From NCBI GenBank assembly GCA_037178975.1, contig JASJZH010000005.1, forward strand, positions 7,402,501-7,466,500: a stretch of 64,000 nt of DNA, read 5' to 3'. Source of the DNA: Oscheius tipulae (lineage: Eukaryota; Nematoda; Chromadorea; Rhabditida; Rhabditidae). The position numbers and the translations under genes are program-made. Positions 33,699 through 44,287 of the stretch are shown here, piece by piece (position 1 is the stretch's first letter; every line of letters begins with the position of its first letter). The notes beneath the pieces were generated by a model that was not told the DNA's origin, did not search any database, and was given only the letters and a program-made list of their open reading frames with translations.

Positions 33699-35041
33699 AT
33701 GTGGCTCTCTTTGCTGCTGGCGTTTACGGCTCTTTCTTCTGGAATCTTCGCAAAAGAGAGCTGCAACTCCTGCACATCTAATGGAAGGAAGTTAGCGTTC
33801 AATTTTTTCCTGGCCACCTAAAGTTTTTCAGATGGTGCGTAGATACCAATACTTGTCATCTTCTCACCGAAAAGGATTGTGACACGACAATCAAGGTAAT
33901 TATGTCTGGTTCAAACTTTGACATCAGTTTCAGAACGTGCTGAACTGCCCGGCACAGCCTCAAGCTGGGTACGAGTACACTGATGACTTCGGAAGAAATG
34001 TTGCCATGCCTATTATTGTGGCTGCTGGAATGTATCCAAGTCCTCATCTGTGTCTGAAGAATGCTCTTCCAACGGTGACAGTTAAGGATTACTTCCACAG
34101 AAAGTGCTCCGAATATGGTCCTACCAGTAAGCTATTCAGTTGCTGTAGTAGAAGGATAACTTAGACAACACTTGTCACGTCTACACAGCCTACGATCTGA
34201 CCAAGAAAGTGATTATTATCTCCTTCCGTGGAACTGACACACCTCTTCAGTTGTACGAGGAGTTCGAGAGCGAGTTGAAGTAAGTATCTTTATAGACGAC
34301 TATAACCGAATTGGTCAGGAAGAAGGAGCCTTTCTACAACAACGGCCACATTTTCAAGTACTTTTCCGACGCTTATACCATGCTCTGGAATGAGGGTCTG
34401 GCAAAGTCTGTCACGGATCTTAAGTATGCTTATCCGAGTTTTGACATCTGGGTGAGGTTTATGAAAGCAAAACAAAGTGTGTGTGTTAGGTAATGGGCCA
34501 TTCCCTCGGAGGAGCTCTGGCTTCGACTTGCGCTTCCTACTTGGTCAAGTTGGGTCTTGCTGACCCGGTTCACACCAAGTTGGTCACTTTCGGACAGCCG
34601 AGAACTGGGGATAAGGAATACGCGCAATGGCACGATCAGACGGTGACTTGATCCGTGTTCTCATTAATGACAAGTTCAGTTCCTCTACTCGTACCGCATC
34701 GTTCATCATATGGACGTAGTTCCACACATTCCCCCTCTTGGCGGAGAGGACGAACCATGGCATCACAGATTTGAGGTAGATTAGTAGCACTGCCCAGTGA
34801 CTGGTAATTTAGATCTGGTATAACAACCCGATGGCCAAGACTGACGACTGGGTCATGTGTGCCGAAGATGACGGCAGATACTGTTCAAACACGCAAAAGG
34901 ATTTGAGTTCTGCTGATCATATGACATACTTTACTAACCATCTAGGTCAGTCATGTTCAAGTACCTTTGGGTAGAGATCACATTTTAGGAAAGGACATGT
35001 ACGTTTGGGCATTCGAAGGATGTCATGTTGATCAACTATAA
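33699..35041 (+). CDS. Secreted class 3 lipase D
   Basis: ATG 33699, signal peptide MWLSLLLAFTALSSGIFA, Cys motif ESCNSCTSNGRK/WCVDTNTC, then CPAQPQAGYEYTDDFGRNVA and MPIIVAAGMYPSP. Core: CHVYTAYDLTKKVIIISFRG with TDTPLQLYEEFESELK, RKKEPFYNNGHIFKYF, elbow MGHSLGGALASTCASYL (about 34495-34545), KLVTFGQPRTGDKEYAQW, HHMDVVPHIPPLGGEDE and HHRFE, then CAEDDGRYCSN and DHMTYFTNH / KDMYVWAFEGCH. Stop at 35039-35041, AATAAA 15 nt after. The full catalytic set is present. One extra short intron near 34946-34989 splits the last conserved motif, unlike lipase B. Confidence 0.91.
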
Positions 35042-35435
35042 TATGAAGATTTCCAAATAAATCTGTCGTGATTACGCTGAGTAAAATAGACAGTACACAT
35101 GTTCTAGTGGGCACACATGACCGTGAAACAGCCTGAGAGAAATACTGGAAAAATACTTCAAGCATAAAATCTCTCACCGATTGAGAGCAATTACCTTGGC
35201 TCTGTTTCGCAAAAAGTGGCCTAAATTGCTCTCCCCTTCTGTCGGTCCCTCCACCTTCTTTATCGACTCGCCCTTTCCGTTGCCAAGAGCCTTTTGCCGC
35301 CTATGGCTTAAATGCCCGCTGGCTACAGCTCTCAACCTGTTTCTGGTAAGTTTGGTCATGTTCAAGACCGACGCATCGATAAGCAGTCATTATAGACGAA
35401 GACGTTCATTCCAGATAAGTCTTTTGTTCAGGTTT
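35042..35435. other. Spacer between lipase D and CIMIP2-like gene
   Basis: About 400 nt. A long frame at 35181-35435 lacks any recognised motif and ends by merging into the 5' region of the next gene; I do not call it. A TTGTTCAG at 35424-35431 may be the splice acceptor of the next gene. Confidence 0.4.
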
Positions 35436-35455
35436 CACCGGGCATATGCCCGGTG
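35436..35455. repeat. 20-bp perfect palindrome across a start codon
   Basis: CACCGGGCATATGCCCGGTG is its own reverse complement. The inferred ATG of the CIMIP2-like gene (35446-35448) lies at its centre, and a splice acceptor lies 5 nt upstream. Confidence 0.8.
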
Positions 35456-37160
35456 CGAAATGGCAGGTCGGAAAGAGGTATGTACCGCCAGCTGTTGATC
35501 AAAGAGTGAGTTCTTTTTGTACCGAGAACGTGATTAAGGTCTTACGAACTTAAAATCGCGTCTTTTCCAACCAGTTTGGCATTTTTTGAGCACTCTTTTG
35601 CATTCACGTTAATCATTCGTCTGGCAAATCTGCTTTTCCGGCTGTCGAATGCAAAGAGAACATCTGCGCATAGACTTTCCCTGTCAAAATAAGAACAACA
35701 CACTGAAAGAAATCAGCATTTCAGGACTTGATTAACCCTCAAACCTCTTCCCACCAGCTGAACCTATCCGGCTCTCATAGGATCGAGCCCTCTTTCCACC
35801 AATCAGCTCCAGAAGTCCACTTCGCCAATCAACATCCAGAACATGTTCTTGTGGATGAAGGCACGGTAAGTTGTTGTGTGTCCCCCCACCCGTTAAACAT
35901 CAGTCTGTGGATAATTCACGAGCGCAATGTCACCATGGAAAAGACACTGACGGGGTCCGAGATTCTTTATCGACTACTTTTGAAATTCCTTTTTTTTCTA
36001 ACGAAACGTGTACTTTCAGCAGTCCGAGATGTCGTTTCGACAGGATGTCGTGAATCGGGGTAAGAAATCTTTCAAGGTGTGAAATAGTCATGTGTTCAGG
36101 TGTAAGTTACGTCAATGGAATGTCCGACGATGTCATGGGAGGCTCTAGAAATCAAGTATGCTTGGAAAAGTGATATTACATTCTCAGATACCGTATCTGA
36201 GTCCCGGAAGTTCTAACTACTCGATGGGTTTTGATGCACAAGGGAGGCCAGTCAGGCTATCGCAACAGCAAAACTCGCAGTTTGCTCCACATGCTGGACA
36301 AATGGGACAACAATACCAGGCAAATGGCTTGCAACAATATTCGCAGGATTATCAAAGATACGTGGGGCTCAATAGTCTTCTTTCCAAACATTGGTTCAGG
36401 GAGACTCGCATCCTCGTGCACCTCAACCAAGTTATGACAGCGAAGGACGTCAGATCCAGGTCTATCAGAATAACATCTCAGAATTTGTGGGTTTTGTCTG
36501 GTTCTAAATCCAATACATTTTTTCAGCCAAGTCAAACTGGCCATATGAGTCGTTCCGACATGTCCATGACAGCGGCTACCGGAAGAAGTCGAAGCCTGCC
36601 GCGACGTATGTACTTGTTTTGTTCCCTTTTCATGAATGGATGTTTTCAGGTCGCGTCGTCGAAAAGGATCCCTTTGAGGGTGTTGAGAGTGGTTGGTGGA
36701 GCAAGGGCGAGGTTCTAAGGAATAAGGAACGCAGAGAGATGGCAGAAAAGGGAAAGACTGTTATGGGAGGGGACTGGAGTGCGCCCAAGGTAGACGTCAG
36801 CCCACCAAGGAGAGCTTGGAAGGTAGCTTACAAATATCGCTAGAAAATACTTTTGTTAGGAACGAGGAGACGAGATGGAAGATATTCCCGCCGCTGGCTA
36901 CAGCGGTCATATTCAAGGACTGCGACAAATCCAGGTCGGAAAGCCCTATCATCGAGCAGCAAAGGAGGCGAAGGAACAGTATGTGGAGAGAAGACGGGCT
37001 CGGAGTGGAGGCAGAGGTTATTATCTTTTTTCTGTTACCAAAAAATGATTCAGAGCAGTTCTACAGTAATGGGAGTGGTCACATGGACGGCGGCGGTAGC
37101 GAACAGCTCAACTATGCTCACTCTGTCCATTCTGGAATGCACGCTCGAAGCGGATTTTGA
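35446..37160 (+). CDS. CIMIP2/FAM166 (UPF0605)-like protein
   Basis: Many small exons. ATG 35446 (MPGAKWQVGKRYVPPAVDQR), then DLINPQTSSHQLNLSG (35725 on), QSEMSFRQDVVNRG, VSYVNGMSDDVMGG, a Gln-rich stretch (36189-36360, e.g. HAGQMGQQYQANGLQQYSQD), RVVEKDPFEGVESGWWSKGE and RREMAEKGKTVMGGDWSAPK. The key exon at about 36860-37015 encodes IPAAGYSGHIQGLRQIQVGK then PYHRAAKEAKEQY. This GYSGHIxGLRxxxGKxY block is the hallmark of the FAM166/CIMIP2 microtubule-inner-protein family. The last exon gives HMDGGGSEQLNYAHSVHSGM and a stop at 37158-37160. In other animals the family binds ciliary doublet microtubules. Exon phases agree over the joins I checked (36020-36190, 36650-37160). Confidence 0.68.
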
Positions 37161-38533
37161 TCACATTTCTAGTACTTTCCTCCTCTAATGAAGCATGTTT
37201 TTGTCCTCTGTTTGTCTGTCTGATGACTAACCTCTACGACTGACCGGCTCTCTGTGTTGATGTCAGGAGAACAGGGTGGTCGGCCGGTTGAGAGCGGGTG
37301 ACGAAACATGGAAGTCTCGACGTGAACCACAAATATTGGAATGACCGGGAGAGAATAGCCTCGACAAAAACTGGGACGGAAGAGGAGAGGACTGGAAGAT
37401 GACTCCTGCGCGTGGCATTGGAAATCTTTTGGGATGGACTCTTCAGATAGAGCAGTAGAATCCGGTTTTGGGAAACAATATTCTGCTTCATCTGCCCTTT
37501 TGTCAACCAGCGAGAATAACAAGAGAACTAATTGTCAAGTCGAAGTCAGATTTCAATTCACAGCGAGTTTCGGTCAAACTGGAAGTAAGAGAAACATGTT
37601 GATTTAGGCAAAATGACCGTATTAACCGTGTAAAATGACGGTACTTCTATTTACCAGTCTAAGAAGCAACAGCTCCCGAAAATCTATGTTATTCCACCTT
37701 CTATTTTGAACTCATCTACTGCGTCGCCGGTTTTTGTCTCTCCAATAAGTATCCATGTCCGTCGCGTGTTATCCACTCTCCGCCCTACTCCACAGATATT
37801 TTGGTCTTGCTTGCAGCGCGAGAAAATCCAAAAACAAACCCGAGACAGCTGGAACACAAAGCGCGACGAGACAAGACAATTGAAATTAAGCACCGGTCAG
37901 CTGGGGGTGTCCAGAGTTCGCGCGCGCGCCAAAAGAGCATGTTGCCTCGCGGAGAGTCGTCTGTTTGCTCCCGGAGGGATAGAGGCTGGACCGGACACCA
38001 TGACCTCCCTCCATGAGATGCCCTCCGGGGGTAGTTGTGTCTCACTACCGAGTCTTCCAGCCCTTCAAATCCTCTCCTTACCGTGAGGGGCTTTCCTGGC
38101 TCATTTACATGTACCCTCTTAGCAATACGGTTCCTACTCATGGTATTTTTGGTGCCAGAGTTGACTCCTGTCCAGTTTAGAAGCAACTTCGGTTGTGATT
38201 GAGTTGATGTTTTTAAGCTTTTTCGACATCGACTCGTAACCTCTGACCCTTCAATTTTAAATAACAAGTTAACCCTTTCAATAAGCTAAACTGACGATAC
38301 TATTCACTTGCTCCAGCTGTCTGAGAGTACAAATCCGCTACCCGACTCTTGTTACCCGCGTCAAGCACATTGTTCTGACAGAGCCCTCTCGTTCCAATAA
38401 GGCAAACACTTTCGGCTCGCCAGTTTTTCCCACTTTCTCGTGTCAAGCATCTCTAGTTCTCTCCTTTTCTCAAGTCCGTTTTTTTCCTCAACATGTCCTT
38501 CTCCGAATCCTGATGACTCACCAATTTTTCAGA
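37161..38533. other. Intergenic region, 1.4 kb
   Basis: Several overlapping long frames on both strands (for example 37785-38267 minus and 37706-38086 plus) coincide in a locally GC-rich tract, with no domain or splice support on either strand, so they are treated as chance. The end should contain the promoter of the Kunitz/lustrin gene; TTTTTCAG precedes its ATG. Confidence 0.5.
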
Positions 38534-41500
38534 ATGCGGCCCAGACCAGAGCTTATAGCCTGGTCCCTATTAGCGTTTTTGCCATGTATCTTCACCAAAT
38601 TAGACTGCGACCCGACGGCCAACGTGAAAAAGCCGGACCCTGGAAGCCCGGAATCGTATCTCTACTGCAACCTCGAAGGGTGAGAGCATCTTGCTGGACA
38701 TTCCTTTTTTTCTGCAAAACAAATAGTCCAATTGAGCCGCAACGCGCCTCGAACCTATTCACATAGATCTTTTCAGGACATTTTCAAAAAGAAAATGCAT
38801 CTCTGGAAAGATTTTTAACTCGGAGACAGGAGAGTGCGAATCTCTTAAGCAGAACGACGATCCGGTGGAGGATCCTTTCAGCAAACCCTTTTACCAGGCC
38901 CCAGGTGGGAAATTTAAATATTGAATGAATCACAGAAAGAATCCAGACGACCTCTGTGGTGGAGGCATTCCCTTGACCATCTTGTCTGCACCCGTGGCCT
39001 GTAATCCGAGCATCAGTAGCTGCCCTGATGGTAAGAACTTTAAAATGCTTGGCCTGAAACTTGAACAACAAAAATTTAACATGTGAACAAACATTTTTAG
39101 GCTACGTGTGTCGAATGTACGAACGTACTGGGACATCGTACTGTTGTCAAGGCGGCTCACCGCTTACTCCGGGTGCTTCCTCCTCTTCAACAATGTGCTC
39201 CAACGACCAAGTCACTTTTATTGATACCAGGACTGGCAAACCGCAGTCATGTGTGCTCTCCGATCCCGGATCCTGTCCTACAGGATTCGGGTGCAACCTG
39301 GTTGGAGGAACTGTTACAAGGTTTGTCAACGTCTCTACCAAACAAGTATATTCAGATGTTGCGGAAAGGATCTCGGCTGTCCATTCAACTCTGCCGCCTT
39401 TCTGCAACCAACCACAGGCGCTGCTGTCGAATGCAGCCCAGGTTCAGTCAGCTCATGTCAACGAGGTTTCTCCTGCATCCAATCAAGTACATTAAACCGA
39501 AATATCTGCTGCTCGAATCCTCCTGGATCAAGTCAAACCGATTCATGTCCTGGTGGAGAAACACCATTGGCCAAACCGTCATCCTGCTCAGCAGACTCCC
39601 CCTGTCCAAGTGGTCACGTCTGTCGAAATGGCCGTTGCTGTCCAAGCACGAGTGTCTGTCCAGTTGGTCTCCCTCTCGGAGGTGGGCCGACCGTTTGTGG
39701 AGAACGCAACCCATGCAAGGAAGGCTACCAATGCGTGACCAATTCCGGCACTCAGTACTGCTGTCCGAGTCGCGAAAACGTCTGTAAACTACCAAAGAAC
39801 TCGGGAGTTGCATGTGCCTCGTCACGACCAGCCTCAACCAGATACTATTTTGACATCGCCACAGGCAGTTGTCGTAGCTTCCAATTCAGTCAATGTGGAG
39901 GCAATGCCAACAATTTTAACGCACTAGAAGAATGCGAGGGATTCTGTGTCGATTCGCAGTGCAAGCACGGCCAGGCCTACCGTGTTGGAGCTGTCAATGC
40001 AGTCTGTGCCATGACTTCTGTCAACACCTGTCCTCAGCAGTATTCTTGTCAGGGCCCCTTGTATGGACCAAGCTCCATTTGCTGTCCTACTGCTGGCAAG
40101 TTCTGGTTTTCCAAAATTAAAGATTCAAATTACAGAACTGACCTGCAATGAGATGGTGTCTGCTGGTACCCCCTGCTTCGGAAGATCTGTCACAACTCAA
40201 CGTTACTACTTTAATCCTACCACCAGGTAGTCACGACTCTAGCTAGTGAAGAGACATGTTCAGAAAATGTCAGTCATTCCAATACTACGGCTGCAATGGT
40301 AATGGAAACAACTTTGCCACTATTGACGACTGCAATGATCATTGTCTGGCTGCCGTGGATTCAGTCTGTGGCGGAGTGGCCCCACTGCTTGATCCTAATC
40401 AACAGCCACAACGTTGTTCCGACATGGTCCCCTGTCCTCACGGCTACGATTGCAATGGAGAGAACTATTGTTGTCCTTCTTCGTCAATAGCTTGTGGAGC
40501 CTCTTTCTCTAAAGGGGACATCTGCTCCAGATCTATTCAACGCTCGATGTGGCACTATGACAGTAACACAAAGAAGTGTAGTCAGTTCGCGTACAACGGA
40601 TGTGGCGGCACACCCAACCGTTTCATTTCCCAAAAGGCCTGTCAGGACATGTGCGTCGACTCGAACTCTCTGGGCTCGTGTCCACGAGGAATGACTGCCG
40701 TAATAGATGTCGGAGAAGTTCTTCCCAAGAGCTGTACTCTGAATCTCATGGGTACTTGTCCTTCCGGCTCCTCGTGTGTCCGATCCACGGCGAATCAACC
40801 AATCTGCTGTCAGACCGTGACCACCTGTCCGGACAACCGATCACCCTATGTTATTCCAGGTAGGTCTTTCAGCAGACGAGAAAATAAAAGTATAGGGTCT
40901 AATTCTGTCGTCGCTTGCAATCTCGATGCTGACGAGTGTCCAGCAGGCAACACTTGTCTCGAGTCCAAGTAGGTTTTTTCTAAAATTAAATTCATGCAAA
41001 TGTATATTTAGCGTGGCCGGGTTTTTCATGTGCTGCTCGGAAACTCGTTCAGCTCAGCGACCTCCCCAACGTGGTCGAAAAGAAGGTAGTCCTGACTCGC
41101 TCGCAGCTCTAATAAGGACGATTTCTCCCTGTCCACCTCAACTTCACAGCAACGGACAAACGTGCACAGTCAACGCCATCGGAGAATGTCCAGTCAACCA
41201 CCTCTGCTTCCGAGATGTCGGTTTTGAAGTTGGAAGCTGTTGTCGTTCAATGACGCCACCCAAATGTGCTCAGAAGACATTCATCCCCGTGTTCCTCGAA
41301 GGAACACAGGTCCAAGTCTGTCAAGCAGATCTTGGAGGCTGTCCTCGTGACTCACGATGCATGACTTCCACAGTTCCTAAACTTGCAATTTGCTGTAAGA
41401 AGTATGCTCCTCCTCCGACACGCGGCGCCCCTGGCAATCAGCCCATGTGCAAGAACGGCAACCGACCTTTTCATTTGGGTGCTGAGGTGCAGGAATGCAA

Positions 41501-44215
41501 CTTCATGTTCAACACTTGTCCCGACGGTCACAAGTGCGAATTCTCCTCAACTGGCAAGGCTGTCTGCTGTGCCGACAACTCTGACATCCGCTGTCCTCAT
41601 GGCTCGTCAGCTTTCGAGTATGGTGGTCGTCCTCTGGCCTGTCCAGCTGGCAGTTATAAGTGTCCAGCCGGCTATTCCTGTCTACCAAGCACCAATCCTC
41701 AGTATCATCTTTGCTGTTCAACCGGAGCAGTACCTTCTCAACCACAGTGTGCCAGAGGAGAAGCCTACAATGAACCAGGATCAAGTGAAATCCGATTCTG
41801 TTCACCGATTGCCAACAACTGTCCAACCGGTTACCAGTGTCTAGAGAGTGACAGACCGGGACAGTTCATCTGCTGTACTCAGGGAGACTTAGCCGATCGA
41901 TTCAAGGGATTCTGCCCTCCTAGACAAGTACCCTACGTGTCCAGAGACGGCTATCCTCCAACCTGTCACATGCAACTCAATCCTTGCCCGACGACTGCTC
42001 CCTACGTCTGCATCTACTCCCCGCAGAAGCAGGACTCGTTCTGTTGTGCTCCTATCGATACGGCCGTTCGGCCAATGGCAGTGCCGGAAAATGCTGCCGC
42101 TCGTCCTGGAAAGGGCTTTCGACAACCAGACTACGGTCTCCCTAACCAGAATGTACAGGTTCCAGATGGGAATCCGATGGCTGGAATGACTGCCACGTTC
42201 CCAGGAGGACCTGTTCCTGGACTCTCTACATTAATGACTGGCAACATCGCCATCCCCGACCCGATTCCCGGTGTGTCCCATGAGAAGATTCTTCCTCCCG
42301 TACTGGTCAATTCTGGAAATACGGGTAGCAACTTTGGGCAGGGCTCTTTCGGAGGATACAGTGGCGGAAACCACAATGGATTCAATGCAGGAAACAATTT
42401 CGGACAGAACAACTTTGGTATTCAAGGCAATAGTTTCGGACAGAGCTCCTTCGGGCAAAATAACTTCGGAGGACAACAAAACACCTTCAGCTCATTCAAT
42501 ATTAACAAGGTGATTCATGGCCGAGAGAAGAAAAAACAGAAAACTTTTAGCTGTCATCGCAATTAGCCGAAGTTTCTACTGGCTGTCCTCTCGGCTCACG
42601 TCCTTTGGTCAGAACTGATCGTAGTGTTGTCGAGTGCGCCGAACGACCCTGTCCGGAAGGATTCGCCTGTGTCTTTGCGGAAAGAGTGAGATACAATTAA
42701 ATGATATAGAGAGTCTGTTTTCAGGAAAACCGCTTCCAATGCTGCTCCTCGTCTTCGATCATGCTGGCCGCTACCAAGACAGTCAACCAAGAGTCCACAA
42801 CCCCTGCCAGCTCTGGAATTTCCACGATGGAATGTCCTCCCGGTTTCTTCCTCATTGACGGAAAATGTTTGAAGGGTACGATTAGGGAACTTCCTATGAT
42901 CAAAGACTAATGCTTTTCAGTCCTGTTTGCTGGCCAAAAAGGATGCATCTCTGATGAGCAGTGCTCGAAGAGGGAAGCCAACTCAACATGTGATAGTGGA
43001 TACTGTATTTGTCCAGTTGCTAAGCCACTGGTCCATGGCGGAAAGTGTGTCTCTTCCTGTCCAGAAGGCTTTGCCAATATCGCTGGAAGGTCAGTTGTCC
43101 TGGTTGTTCATTTTTAGTTTAAAAATTCAGATGCTACGACCCGACAACTGTGATCTTCATGGACTCCGTCGACGAAAGGGCCAACGGAACGGTTGGCGGG
43201 TACTGCAAAGAGACCTTGGTTGAAGAAAAGCGTTGTGACGTCGAGAATGCTTACTGTAGCGAAAAGACGGTCACGTGCACGTGCAAGATAGGCTACGAAC
43301 TTGAGATGGACTTTAGCAACAAGGATGACAAAGGAATCTGCAAGCAGCTCGAATCTTCTAAATTTGCCCACGCTCCACAGGCATCTCCTCCTCAGATCGA
43401 CGACGAACTTTACTTTATTGACATTGGTGAGTTTCGATATATGGGTTCAGTCATTCGGTGGTTTTGTATAGAGCAGCAAAGATTGACAGATCAGACACCA
43501 TCGATTTTACTAACGCTGTGTTATGGTAAAACTTTTTGGCCTAAACTACAGGGTAGCCGATAAGTATTGGCGCGCTTACGGTGCGGAGTCCTTGTTTGCC
43601 ACAGTTCGTCTTAAAGGCCTATAGATAGTCTGAATTTACACTAGTTTTTATGCTCTATTCGGCCAACGTAGTCTCATGTTATAGAGTTTTTCGGTTTGTC
43701 TAGAAAACAATAGATACCGCTTTCACCCCCTTGGCATCATCTAAAAAAAGAGACCTAAATAATCCACCAAAGAAAAATCTTTCCGTTCTTTTAGTACCGA
43801 AGGCATCATAATTGACAATGTAGAAACTTAGGTCCGAGCTATTCGAAACACACCTTTTAGGAATTATACGTAATTAGTTTTTTGACATGTCGCTTACGCC
43901 GCACAAGCTGTTTCACGGTCGCAGTTTCCACCACCTGAAATTTTTAATTTAAAAGTAAATCTTTCGATCTGACTGTGAAAATATAGTTTTGCTCGGCCAC
44001 CCTGTAGATGACCAAATGTAATACCGTTAGGGACAATGTAGCAGCAGTCTGGTCAAAAGCCATGCTTAATAATAGAAAGATGCTACCCCATACGAATCTT
44101 TAACTTCCGTTCAGGACCTCGAGTCGCGGAAGCAACAAATAGCACGATGGAGGACGATGTGGACGTGAACAAGTACCTCTTCCAGACAGACGACCTAATC
44201 CCCGTCTTTGCCTAA
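38534..44215 (+). CDS. Large secreted Kunitz/lustrin multidomain protein
   Basis: Extracellular matrix or cuticle-type protein. ATG 38534, signal peptide (RPELIAWSLLAFLPCIFT). A chitin-binding-like Cys region is followed by about 16 lustrin-type repeats (pattern C...C....CP.G..C......CC). Three 6-Cys Kunitz domains start near 39784 (CKLPKNSGVAC), 40144 (CNEMVSAGTPC) and 40492 (CGASFSKGDIC). The residues after the second Kunitz cysteine (P1 position) are Ala, Phe and Ser, so trypsin inhibition is unlikely. A Gly/Asn/Phe/Gln-rich linker with NFGQ/SFGQ units lies at about 42310-42500. An EB-like Cys module is near 42930-43350, and the acidic C-terminus ends DDLIPVFA (44213-44215). Introns are about 30-60 nt except the one at about 43426-44113, which contains a MITE. 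Nematode relatives with this mix act in cuticle and moulting; the specific role here is inferred. Confidence 0.88.
43549..44004. mobile_element. 456-bp MITE with TA target duplication, in an intron
   Basis: The left end CAGGGTAGCCGA (43549-43560) is the reverse complement, with one mismatch, of the right end TCGGCCACCCTG (43993-44004). A TA dinucleotide flanks each end (43547-43548 and 44005-44006), as for Tc1/mariner-type insertions. No transposase is encoded. The whole element lies in the only long intron seen in the Kunitz/lustrin gene. Confidence 0.75.
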
Positions 44216-44287
44216 AAGTGCTCAACACTAAAAGTGGCTTACTCTTCGTATTACCCATGGTAATTCACAAAACGTGTCTGAAGATAT

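Noticed and set aside
35181-35435. Plus-strand frame upstream of the CIMIP2-like gene
   Set aside because: Not in a frame that joins the next exons and interrupted by the presumed 5' splice acceptor; more likely leader or spacer.
37169-37522. Minus-strand frame after the CIMIP2-like gene
   Set aside because: No recognised motif, no conserved-looking composition and no adjacent exons.
37706-38267. Overlapping long frames on both strands
   Set aside because: They coincide in a GC-rich patch, open on both strands at once, with no domain, signal peptide or splice-joined neighbour.
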